Shown: positions 1 to 5,676, counted from the first letter of the stretch. The stretch: DNA of 6,060 bases from Rickettsiales bacterium (GCA_031283795.1 JAITBB010000072.1:1-6060); one strand, 5' to 3'. The notes: a model not told the origin generated them from the sequence alone. Program-made: numbers and translations.

Positions 1-1
1 C

Positions 2-148
2 TATGCCAATCTGACTGTCACCGGAATTGCAGGGCTCATAAATCTAAATGGAGTTGATGGCCGGGTGGACAACTCCAGTGATTTCTGTAATCCAGACTAT
101 CTCTGGGTTGGACAAAAGAACAGACAGTACTATGGATCCCCGTCCTAG
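2..148 (+). CDS. 3' end of an unrecognised gene (partial)
   Basis: An open frame enters from the left edge and runs 48 codons to a TAG at 146-148. The translated tail contains TVTGIAGLINLNG and later FCNPDYLWVGQ, ending QYYGSPS. The mix of hydrophobic, glycine and aromatic residues looks like real protein rather than chance, but I do not recognise the family. It does not resemble the C-terminus of GatA, so gatB is not directly preceded by gatA here. The other forward frames are closed early by stops. An in-frame TAA follows six codons after the TAG. An 8-bp inverted repeat (tggagttg 49-56, caactcca 70-77) lies inside the frame. The call rests only on the open frame and its composition, because no start is visible. 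Confidence 0.5.
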   Translation, partial: YANLTVTGIAGLINLNGVDGRVDNSSDFCNPDYLWVGQKNRQYYGSPS

Positions 149-203
149 ACTCATTTTCCTCCATAAAAAATTCTAGAGGGCAGAGGTTTGGCCCATAGAT
201 TAG

Positions 204-232
204 AGAATTATTCCTGTTTTGAATAGAATTCT
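204..232 (+). other. Imperfect stem-loop downstream of the upstream gene
   Basis: The left arm agaattattc (204-213) pairs with gaata (221-225) and attct (228-232), leaving a 2-nt bulge (ga, 226-227) and a 7-nt loop (ctgtttt). That gives ten mostly A-T pairs about 55 nt after the TAG of the upstream gene. No T-tract follows, so it is not a classical intrinsic terminator. It could be a weak 3'-end structure of the preceding transcript, or chance in A/T-rich sequence. Confidence 0.25.
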
Positions 233-355
233 GTAAGTTTCATGGTGGGAATGAGTAAAAAGTCATAGAGACACGAGAAATTTCAAGGGTAATGAAAGGG
301 ATCGAAGAGAGAAGTGACATCCGGCCCCGGTGCCATTGCAAATAAATAGCAGAGA

Positions 356-378
356 TCCTAGCCTTGCTCTAGCTAGGA
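356..378 (+). promoter_or_regulatory. Stem-loop just upstream of the gatB ribosome binding site
   Basis: A perfect 7-bp inverted repeat, tcctagc (356-362) and gctagga (372-378), encloses a 9-nt loop. It ends 13 nt before the GGAGAG ribosome binding site (392-397) of gatB. A competing pairing also exists between agag (351-354) and ctct (367-370), which would exclude part of the first stem. The position would suit a translational or mRNA-stability element. There is no T-run after it and no convincing sigma70 promoter between 149 and 355, so its role is open. Confidence 0.35.
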
Positions 379-405
379 ATAAGGATAATTCGGAGAGCCT
401 TTGGT

Positions 406-1854
406 ATGTCCTATATAGTTGATGGAAAGAATTCAAGGTGGGAAGTGGTTGTGGGTCTAGAGGTCCACTGCCATCTCAAGACTGAGAGTAAACTATTTTC
501 TAGGAGTTCGGCAAAATTTGGTGCTGAGCCAAATGACCATGTTTCCTTTTTTGATTGTGCTATGCCGGGTCAATTACCTGTGGCAAATGAATTCGCCGTC
601 AGGCAGGCAATAAAAACTGGAATAGGTCTGAACGCGGAATTTAACCTCAAATCCATTTTCGATAGGAAGAACTATTTCTATGCTGATCTGCCTTCGGGTT
701 ACCAGATTACCCAGTTTTTCATGCCCATAATCAGAAGTGGCTGGGTCGAGGTCGATGAGCCGGCTAGGAGGAAGATCAGGATACATGAGGCACATCTGGA
801 ACAGGATGCCGGAAAGTCTATCCATGACCAGAGTCCACTCTACAGTCTCATAGACCTTAACAGAGCCGGCGTGGCTCTGCTAGAGATAGTCTCAGAGCCG
901 GACATGAGGAGCCCAGCCGAGGCTATGAACTATCTGAGAAAACTAAGGAGTCTTGTCAGAGCGCTTGATACCTGCGATGGAAATATGGACGAGGGAAGCA
1001 TGAGATGCGATGCAAATGTGTCCGTCAGAACACTGGGAAGTGATATCTATGGCACCAGATGTGAGGTAAAAAATATTAATTCTATAAAAAATGTTGGAGT
1101 TGCTATAGAATACGAAGCAAAAAGACAGGTGGAGGTTTTGGAGAATGGAGGATCTATACAGCAGGAAACAAGAAAGTATGAGGCCGAGACGGGTACAACC
1201 AGAACTATGAGGAGTAAGGAGGACGCCATTGACTATAGATATTTTCCGGAGCCGGATTTGGCTCCACTGGTGATCAGCGAGGAGCTAATAGCCAAAGTTA
1301 GGGAAACAATGCCAGAGATGCCGGAGACTAGAAGGGCCCGGTATATTGCGGACTATTCTCTGACGGAATATGATGCAGGAATTCTCACCTCCAGCAGAGA
1401 AATGTCCGAATATTTTGAAGAACTTGTCTCTAGACACGATCCAAAACTTGTAGCCGGTTGGCTGACAACTGAACTCATTGGCAGACTAAATAGGCTAGGC
1501 CTCCCCATTGAGCAGAGTCCAGTGGGAACCGATGCCTTTTCCGAGCTCCTAGATTTCATAGAGAATGGCACAGTCTCCGGAAAAATGGCTAAGGACATTC
1601 TTGACGCCATGCTGGAGACCGGTAAAATGGCTGGAGTCATAGTGGAGGAGAGCGGCCTGAGACAAATCGTAGATGAGGAGGAGATTAGCGGGATGATCGA
1701 TAGAATTATGGTAGAAAATCAGAAACAGCTGGAGCAATATAGGTCTGGCAATGATAGGCTTTTTGGGTTTTTTGTCGGACAGCTGATGAAATTAAGTGGT
1801 GGAAAGGTAAATCCACAGACTGCCAATGATCTCCTGAGGAAAAAGCTAAAATAG
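406..1854 (+). CDS. gatB: Aspartyl/glutamyl-tRNA(Asn/Gln) amidotransferase subunit B
   Basis: GatB is the tRNA-binding and transamidation subunit of GatCAB. The complex converts Glu-tRNA(Gln) or Asp-tRNA(Asn) to Gln-tRNA(Gln) or Asn-tRNA(Asn) in the cytoplasm, using ammonia released by GatA. The 482-aa length is normal. Family motifs appear in order: GLEVH (17-21), RKNYFYADLPSGYQ (87-100), HLEQDAGKS (130-138), DLNRAG (150-155), LLEIVSEPD (158-166), CDGNMDEGSMRCDANVSVR (190-208), and MRSKEDAIDYRYFPEPDL (268-285). E19, H21 and E132 lie where the metal-binding site of characterised GatB proteins is expected. From about residue 335 comes the helical and YqeY-like tRNA-binding tail (GWLTTELIG, GTVSGKMAKDI, NPQTANDLLRKK), so the protein is complete. 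The start is supported by GGAGAG (392-397), eight nt upstream, and by the MxYI... beginning seen in rickettsial GatB. gatC and gatA are not in the window. Confidence 0.97.
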   Translation: MSYIVDGKNSRWEVVVGLEVHCHLKTESKLFSRSSAKFGAEPNDHVSFFDCAMPGQLPVANEFAVRQAIKTGIGLNAEFNLKSIFDRKNYFYADLPSGYQITQFFMPIIRSGWVEVDEPARRKIRIHEAHLEQDAGKSIHDQSPLYSLIDLNRAGVALLEIVSEPDMRSPAEAMNYLRKLRSLVRALDTCDGNMDEGSMRCDANVSVRTLGSDIYGTRCEVKNINSIKNVGVAIEYEAKRQVEVLENGGSIQQETRKYEAETGTTRTMRSKEDAIDYRYFPEPDLAPLVISEELIAKVRETMPEMPETRRARYIADYSLTEYDAGILTSSREMSEYFEELVSRHDPKLVAGWLTTELIGRLNRLGLPIEQSPVGTDAFSELLDFIENGTVSGKMAKDILDAMLETGKMAGVIVEESGLRQIVDEEEISGMIDRIMVENQKQLEQYRSGNDRLFGFFVGQLMKLSGGKVNPQTANDLLRKKLK

Positions 1855-1890
1855 GGACCCGGAATCTAACGATATGCTGTGGTTGGATGG

Positions 1891-1918
1891 CAGACTATTT
1901 AAGTTCATATGGTAAGAT
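1891..1918 (+). promoter_or_regulatory. Putative promoter for the exported protein gene at 2137
   Basis: This begins 36 nt after the gatB stop. It shares the block GACTATTT with the two stronger promoters at 3639 and 5630, and it reads GGTAAGATG where the promoter at 5630 reads GGTACAATG. Read as cagact (1891-1896), a 16-nt spacer and taagat (1913-1918), it has a poor -35 and a fair -10. It would give a 5' leader of about 210 nt before the ATG at 2137. The alternative is the A/T-rich stretch around ttgcat (1991) and tatact (2006-2011), whose boxes are badly spaced (9 nt). Confidence 0.4.
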
Positions 1919-1938
1919 GCCACTGTTCTATGTTCTTC

Positions 1939-1959
1939 CTCTGCCACCCGGAGGCAGGG
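1939..1959 (+). promoter_or_regulatory. Leader stem-loop between gatB and the exported protein gene
   Basis: The arms ctctgcc (1939-1945) and ggcaggg (1953-1959) form seven pairs, one of them T-G, around a 7-nt loop. The hairpin starts 21 nt after the proposed -10 box, the same position as the hairpins behind the promoters at 3639 and 5630. No T-tract follows, so it is unlikely to be the gatB terminator in the usual sense. The rest of the spacer to 2136 is A/T-rich and holds no ORF or RNA gene that I can see. Confidence 0.4.
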
Positions 1960-2136
1960 ACTAGAGATATCTTAAAAACTCTAAAAAGTCTTGCATAAAT
2001 ATTTTTATACTCTATCACTTAGCCAGTAGATATTATGTATTTACAGTGGAAATATTATCCGTTAACAATCAAGCTTTATCCGCAATAAAACAGATAATTT
2101 TACCAATTCTCTTTATAAACATATCAGGGAGTTTTC

Positions 2137-3591
2137 ATGGAAAAAAATAGGATCCGGAGCCTACTAGTTATTATTTTAGCTTCATATTCACTCTGTAAGC
2201 CCGGCAACTCTGCATCTGCCAGTCACGGAAAAAATGGAGAAGACAGGTTTGAAAATGAGAGAAATCAAAAAGATGGTCAGGGCCGGAGAAACCACTGGGA
2301 GCAAAGGAACCGCCGAAGACGAAGAAAAAATAGATGGAATGGCAATTTAGACCGACCCAACATCGGAGACAATTTCTACGGTGGAGCACTGGAACCACCT
2401 GAGCCAACCATCGGATATCCCGATGGCTATGGCAGTGAAGAGCAGCAGGTGCAATCGGCCGGAGGGCCAGAGTTGGGAAATTACACTCTGAATAGTTCCG
2501 GGGTCCGCTATGGTCCACAGAATAATAATACCGGCCAGGGCCATGAAAACTATCTGAGGCAAGAAAATAGGCGGAGTAGCGTCTTGAATCGACTGGGCAA
2601 CATTGGAGGCATCTTCCATATTGGCACGCCGGAACAGCCCAGACTACAGCCACATATCACATTTGGTAATTCTGTAGCTGGCGCTCCGGGAAGAGGAAAC
2701 TCCAGTGACAATGTCTACGAAGGACAATGGCCATTTGTGCACCAGGTACGATTACCCCATGTGCTAGAGCCCAGAGCACTGGAGCCCAGAGCACTAGGAA
2801 GCCACGCCTGGGACAGTTCTGGGGTCCAATATGTTGTGAATCAAGGCAGAGCCAATGGAAATGTAAGAAAGAGGAGAAAGAATAACAGAAAAAAAAGAGG
2901 AGGAATATGGGGAAACCATTTAAACAATAATGGCGAGACCGGAGCTTCAGCACTTATCCTATTTTCCCAGGGGCCAATCTATGCTCAGACAGGTGTGTTT
3001 AGTGGTGGAAATAGTCTATCCGGATCAGGTAGAGTCATCATGTCTTCCATCAGCGCACCGATTCCTATCCTACTATCATATAATAATACAGCTGAGGTAC
3101 CTGGTGATAGGAACACTATGGGAAAGGGATTATCCAATCGCGATAAAAAAAGGGCATATCGAAGTAGAGAGATAAATAAAAATAGGCAAAAATTGAAAGA
3201 GAAAACTGGAAATAAAGGTGGCAAAAAACCTGGATTAGCGAATGGTGAGTCAGACGAATGCGAGAACAAAGATCGGCAGGGAAACATGTATGAAATTCTG
3301 CGCGAAGATATGGACGATCTAAACAATAATATTGGTGGAGTTGAGAAGGAGAATGCTGAGAACAATTCATACACAGATAGACATGGTGATCGGCAGGGAA
3401 ACGTGGACACTAGTGGGGATTCACATAGTAATGTGAACAATAATATAGATAATAGTGTCAGTAGAATTTACGGCGAAAATGCCGATGACAATGGGGGTGA
3501 TGAAGAGGATGATGGGTATGGTGACGAAAGTGACAACGAAAGTGACAGCGAAAGTGGAAATTATGAAGATGACGATGAGGAATTTGACTAG
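2137..3591 (+). CDS. Exported low-complexity basic/acidic protein, family member 1
   Basis: The 484-aa product is of no family I recognise. It starts with a Sec-type signal peptide: MEKNRIR, a hydrophobic core at residues 9-20, and a likely cleavage after A28 (A-S-A). The mature protein is polar and low in complexity. Basic clusters lie at 58-67 (NRRRRRKNRW), 244-255 (RKRRKNNRKKRG) and 335-365 (Arg/Lys-rich). Residues 447-484 form an acidic Ser/Asp/Glu tail. Degenerate copies of the paralogue's ~70-aa repeat are visible: LDRP at 71 with ALEP, EEQQ and SGVRYGP to 127, and ALEP with SSGVQY at 214-232. Residues 379-417 and 418-452 form a weak ~39-aa tandem repeat starting DRQGN. An AGGGAG site (2126-2131) lies 5 nt before the ATG. 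It is paralogous to the gene at 3765. It is probably secreted or surface exposed; its role is unknown. Confidence 0.85.
   Translation: MEKNRIRSLLVIILASYSLCKPGNSASASHGKNGEDRFENERNQKDGQGRRNHWEQRNRRRRRKNRWNGNLDRPNIGDNFYGGALEPPEPTIGYPDGYGSEEQQVQSAGGPELGNYTLNSSGVRYGPQNNNTGQGHENYLRQENRRSSVLNRLGNIGGIFHIGTPEQPRLQPHITFGNSVAGAPGRGNSSDNVYEGQWPFVHQVRLPHVLEPRALEPRALGSHAWDSSGVQYVVNQGRANGNVRKRRKNNRKKRGGIWGNHLNNNGETGASALILFSQGPIYAQTGVFSGGNSLSGSGRVIMSSISAPIPILLSYNNTAEVPGDRNTMGKGLSNRDKKRAYRSREINKNRQKLKEKTGNKGGKKPGLANGESDECENKDRQGNMYEILREDMDDLNNNIGGVEKENAENNSYTDRHGDRQGNVDTSGDSHSNVNNNIDNSVSRIYGENADDNGGDEEDDGYGDESDNESDSESGNYEDDDEEFD
2767..2796 (+). repeat. 15-bp direct tandem repeat (EPRAL x2) inside the exported protein gene
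   Basis: Two adjacent 15-nt units, gagcccagagcactg (2767-2781) and gagcccagagcacta (2782-2796), differ at one base and encode EPRAL twice. The motif ALEP also begins the repeat units of the paralogue at 3765, so this looks like a local expansion within a decayed repeat unit. Being a multiple of three, gain or loss of a unit keeps the frame. Confidence 0.8.
3253..3387 (+). repeat. Copy 1 of a 135-bp block nearly identical to 5236-5370
   Basis: The block encodes the DECENKDRQGNMYEI... segment (residues 373-417) of family member 1. By eye it differs from 5236-5370 at only 5 of 135 positions (about 96% identity, no gaps). Sequence on either side is diverged and gapped. Three of the five differences are silent in the reading frame of this gene. 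Confidence 0.9.
3271..3402 (+). repeat. Degenerate ~117-bp tandem repeat in the C-terminal region
   Basis: The 15-mer gatcggcagggaaac occurs at 3271-3285 and again 117 nt (39 codons) later at 3388-3402. A second shared run, aacaataatat, follows at 3322 and at 3436. The encoded units begin DRQGN and carry a central NNNI. The second unit is shorter by one codon and strongly diverged, so this is an old internal duplication. The range given spans the two diagnostic 15-mers; the second unit continues to about 3495. Confidence 0.6.
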
Positions 3592-3615
3592 CGCTAACAT
3601 ACCACTGTGCTAGTC
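3586..3615 (+). other. Stem-loop overlapping the stop codon of the exported protein gene
   Basis: gactagcgc (3586-3594) pairs with gtgctagtc (3607-3615) in nine base pairs, one of them G-T, around a 12-nt loop. The TAG stop (3589-3591) is inside the left arm. There is no T-tract after the right arm, so it may be a 3'-protective hairpin or a factor-assisted termination site rather than an intrinsic terminator. The corresponding sequence after the pseudogene (5577-5595) keeps only a short ctag/ctag remnant. Confidence 0.4.
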
Positions 3616-3638
3616 TCTGACACCTCTATGTTCCCCTA

Positions 3639-3667
3639 TTGACTATTTGTATAGAATATGTTATATT
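3639..3667 (+). promoter_or_regulatory. Sigma70-type promoter of the repeat protein gene
   Basis: TTGACT (3639-3644), a 17-nt spacer and TATATT (3662-3667) match the sigma70 consensus well at ideal spacing. The same block, including the upstream ctatgttc (3626-3633), recurs before the kinase-like gene at 5630, so it is a duplicated promoter and not chance. The leader to the ATG at 3765 would be about 90 nt. Confidence 0.75.
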
Positions 3668-3690
3668 ATTACTGTATATGGACTAATTAG

Positions 3691-3713
3691 CTTCGGACTG
3701 TGTTTAGCCGAGG
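3691..3713 (+). promoter_or_regulatory. Leader stem-loop of the repeat protein gene
   Basis: cttcgg (3691-3696) pairs with ccgagg (3708-3713), six pairs with one T-G, around an 11-nt loop. It begins 24 nt after the -10 box. Similarly placed hairpins of different sequence follow the promoters at 1891 and 5630, which is the main reason for listing it. Confidence 0.4.
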
Positions 3714-3754
3714 GGCAGACAAGCTGGAGTGAATAATACTAATCATAATAATAA

Positions 3755-3759
3755 AGGAG
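3755..3759 (+). promoter_or_regulatory. Ribosome binding site that sets the start at 3765
   Basis: AGGAG (3755-3759) lies 5 nt before ATG 3765. An in-frame ATG at 3729 lacks such a site and would add twelve Asn-rich residues before the signal peptide. Starting at 3765 gives MEKKK, matching MEKNR of the paralogue, which also has its site 5 nt upstream. Confidence 0.85.
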
Positions 3760-3764
3760 TTTTT

Positions 3765-4874
3765 ATGGAAAAAAAGAAAGTTTTGAGCCTACTGGCTATT
3801 ATCCTAGTTTCATCTCCACTCTGTGGACCGGGCAGCTGTGTGTTTGCTAACCTCAGAGAAAATGGAGGAGACAGATTTGAAAATGATGAAAATCGAGAAG
3901 ATAACCAGGATCGGGAAAACCACTGGGACCGAGAAGGTTACCAGAGAGAGAGCAGTAGCGGTTTAAATCGGATAGTCGATGACTCCAACAGTCGTGCACT
4001 GGAGCCACTCGCTAGTGGTGATGCCAGTGGAGAGCAGCAGACAGCCGGCGAACCAAAATCAGGAGATCAGACTCTAGATAATCCCAGAGCCCACTATGGT
4101 CCACATGCTGGCCATGGCTGGGGAAGGCGCAGGAGGTGTAGAGAGTATTGGAGGCAAAGGAACAGCGGTTTAGATCGGACGGACGATGACTCCAACAGTC
4201 GTGCACTGGAGCCACTCGCTGGTGGTAATGCCAGTGGAGAGCAGCAGACAGCCGGCGAGCCAAAATCAGGAGATCAGACTCTAGATAATAAACCCGGAGC
4301 CCACTATGGTCCACATGCTAGAAGATATAGGAGATGGAAAAGGCACTGGAAGCAATGGAACCAAGAGACGGAGGGAATGAATCGGACGGACGATAATTCC
4401 AACAGTGATGTGCTGGATTCACCCGCTGGTGGTGATGCCAATGGAGAGCAGCAGACAGCTGGTAAGCCAGAATCAGGAGATCAGACTCTAGATAATAATT
4501 CCGGAGCCCACTATGGTCCACATGCTAGAGGATATAGGAGATGGAAAAGGCACTGGGAGCAATACTTGAAACAATGGAAACAAGAGACGGAGGGAATGAA
4601 TCGGACAGACGATGACTCCCACAGTGATGTGCTGGATTCGCCAGCTGGTGATAATGCCGGTGGAGAGCAGCAGACAGCCGGTGAGCCAAAATCAGGAGAT
4701 CAGACTCTAGATAATAATCCCGGAGCCCACTATGGTCCACATACTGGCCATGGCTGTGGAAGACATGGGGGATGGAAAAAGTACTGGAAGCAATACTGGG
4801 ATCTGATGAAGGAGATGGAGCAGGAAGAGAAGAGTAAGGGAATAGAGAATGGAAAAGAAGTGAAGGAATTATAG
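3765..4874 (+). CDS. Exported repeat protein, family member 2 (C-terminally truncated)
   Basis: The 369-aa product is a paralogue of the protein at 2137 and matches no family I know. A Sec signal peptide has a core at about residues 6-19 and a likely cleavage after A28 (V-F-A). The following segment (ENGGDRFEN, ENHWD) closely matches the paralogue. Residues 66-349 are four head-to-tail units of 69, 69, 73 and about 73 aa. Each has an acidic-polar front with EQQTAG, SGDQTLDN and HYGPH, then a strongly basic Trp/Arg/Lys-rich linker such as YRRWKRHWKQW. The C-terminus is a charged Glu/Lys helix-like tail. The ORF stops at TAG 4872-4874, where sequence homologous to the paralogue's C-terminal half continues as a pseudogene, so the acidic tail has been lost. 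The repeat frame is free of stops, which suggests the shortened protein is still made. It is probably secreted or surface exposed; function unknown. Confidence 0.85.
   Translation: MEKKKVLSLLAIILVSSPLCGPGSCVFANLRENGGDRFENDENREDNQDRENHWDREGYQRESSSGLNRIVDDSNSRALEPLASGDASGEQQTAGEPKSGDQTLDNPRAHYGPHAGHGWGRRRRCREYWRQRNSGLDRTDDDSNSRALEPLAGGNASGEQQTAGEPKSGDQTLDNKPGAHYGPHARRYRRWKRHWKQWNQETEGMNRTDDNSNSDVLDSPAGGDANGEQQTAGKPESGDQTLDNNSGAHYGPHARGYRRWKRHWEQYLKQWKQETEGMNRTDDDSHSDVLDSPAGDNAGGEQQTAGEPKSGDQTLDNNPGAHYGPHTGHGCGRHGGWKKYWKQYWDLMKEMEQEEKSKGIENGKEVKEL
3960..4811 (+). repeat. Four tandem ~207-219 bp coding repeats
   Basis: Units begin at 3960, 4167, 4374 and 4593 with GLNR, GLDR, GMNR and GMNR. The first three are 207, 207 and 219 nt long and the last ends near 4811. 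All keep the reading frame. Near-invariant DNA cores are ggagagcagcagacag, gagatcagactctagataat and cccactatggtccaca. The first two units share the NSRALEPLA front and the last two share the SDVLDSPAG front. The middle two share the YRRWKRHW linker, while the outer two share a GHG(W/C)GR linker. Confidence 0.95.
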
Positions 4875-5579
4875 GAAGGAAAGAGACAGAAGAAGGAGAA
4901 ATTATTTAAATAGTAGTGTGAACTGGAACTTCGGTATCTATTCTATTCTCCCAGAGGCTAAGCTAAGCCTGGACAGGTGTGTTCAGTGGCGAAGGTAGCC
5001 TCTGGATCGTATTGGGGTTACCATATCTCTATCAGTAATTCCCATCCCATTGCCATACAATAACGGTACAGCTAGGATATACGGTGATAGAAACAGCGCG
5101 GAAGGGGAATTTTCCGGCTGTCGTGATAGAAAAAAGACGTGTCAAAACAGGAAAGAGAACAAAAATAGGCAGAAATGGAGAGGAAGTAATGAGGAGAAGG
5201 GTGGTAGAGAACCTGAATTAGTGAGTAGTGAACTAGACGAATGCGAGAACAAAGATCGTCAGGGAAACATGTATGAAATTCTGCGCGAAGATATGGACGA
5301 TCTAAGCAATAACATTGGTGGAGTTGAGAAGGAGAATGCTGAGAACAATTCATACACAGACGGACATGGTGGTCAGTAGGGAAATATAGATGCTGGTGGA
5401 GATTCACATAGTAATGTGGACGATCTATAATATAGATAATATTAATAGCACTAGCGGAATTGAAGATAAAAATGCCGGAGACAATGGAGACTATAAGGGG
5501 GGGAATAAATAAATATGGAAATCAAGCTAGTGGCAGGAACAAAAATTATGAGGAAGAAGATAAATTTGAATGGCAGTGA
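4875..5579 (+). pseudogene. Decayed C-terminal half of the truncated repeat protein
   Basis: This region follows the same order as about 2863-3591 of the intact paralogue but cannot be read through. Recognisable pieces are TGVFSGEGSL (from 4973), then in another frame VIPIPLPYNNGTA (5035-5073) leading into DECENKDRQGNMYEI. An in-frame TAG (5377-5379) follows where the paralogue has a CAG codon. Next comes GNIDAGGDSHSNVDDL ended by TAA. After a roughly 4-nt insertion the frame shifts to NIDNINSTSGIEDKNAGDNG, then TAA, and finally NYEEEDKFEWQ with TGA at 5577-5579. At least two frameshifts and several stops are needed to explain it. An open frame from a TTG at 5050 to 5379 has no ribosome binding site, so I do not treat it as a gene. 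Confidence 0.85.
5236..5370 (+). repeat. Copy 2 of the 135-bp block, inside the pseudogene
   Basis: This is the partner of 3253-3387, differing at 5 of 135 positions without gaps. The differences are one G to T change (CGG/CGT) and four transitions. It ends a few bases before the first in-frame stop of the pseudogene. Its conservation is far higher than that of the rest of the pseudogene. Confidence 0.9.
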
Positions 5580-5629
5580 CGTCTAGCCGCTAGGATTTTA
5601 GGTCTCCCAAAATATCTATGTTCTGTCCA

Positions 5630-5658
5630 TTGACTATTTGTGTGTAATGTGGTACAAT
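5630..5658 (+). promoter_or_regulatory. Sigma70-type promoter of the kinase-like gene
   Basis: TTGACT (5630-5635), a 17-nt spacer and TACAAT (5653-5658) are a strong sigma70 match. The block from ctatgttc (5616-5623) through TTGACTATTTGT is shared with the promoter at 3639, showing that the promoter was duplicated with the upstream gene module. The leader to ATG 5749 would be about 84 nt. Confidence 0.78.
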
Positions 5659-5676
5659 GTACTATATATTTAGCTA

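Noticed and set aside
49..77. 8-bp inverted repeat as a terminator or operator
   Set aside because: It lies within the upstream coding frame with a 13-nt loop and no T-run, and is likely chance.
93..120. Another copy of the cagact promoter block before gatB
   Set aside because: It is inside the upstream coding frame and has no -10-like sequence at the right distance.
2137..2200. Lipoprotein signal peptides (Cys at residue 20 in both exported proteins)
   Set aside because: The residues before the Cys (YSL and SPL) do not fit a lipobox, while an A-x-A or V-x-A type cleavage after residue 28 is present in both.
2171..2653. Antisense ORF of 160 codons opposite the exported protein gene
   Set aside because: The forward strand has a signal peptide, a ribosome binding site and a paralogue. 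The antisense frame has no good start site, and its composition mirrors the polar low-complexity forward codons.
3116..3370. Cys/His-containing antisense ORF over the 135-bp block, also open in the second copy (5072-5407)
   Set aside because: Conservation of this frame follows from near-identity of the DNA. Of the differences falling in it, more change the antisense residue (A to D, Y to C) than in the forward frame, so the forward frame is the one that was selected.
4012..4740. Three similar antisense ORFs starting MDHSGLR
   Set aside because: They are regular shadows of the four forward repeats and start at the reverse complement of the HYGPH codons.
3960..4811. CRISPR-like array
   Set aside because: The repeats are about 70 codons long, keep the reading frame, are imperfect along their whole length and have no short repeat/spacer alternation.
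5050..5379. A separate 109-codon gene starting at TTG 5050
   Set aside because: There is no ribosome binding site. It is flanked by frameshifted homologous sequence on both sides and aligns with the middle of the paralogue's C-terminal half, so it is pseudogene remnant.
4872..5379. Recoding of TAG as glutamine, which would explain CAG to TAG in the pseudogene
   Set aside because: GatB and the exported protein end at TAG at expected lengths, and reading through TAG does not restore a homologous frame after 4874 because frameshifts and TAA codons remain.
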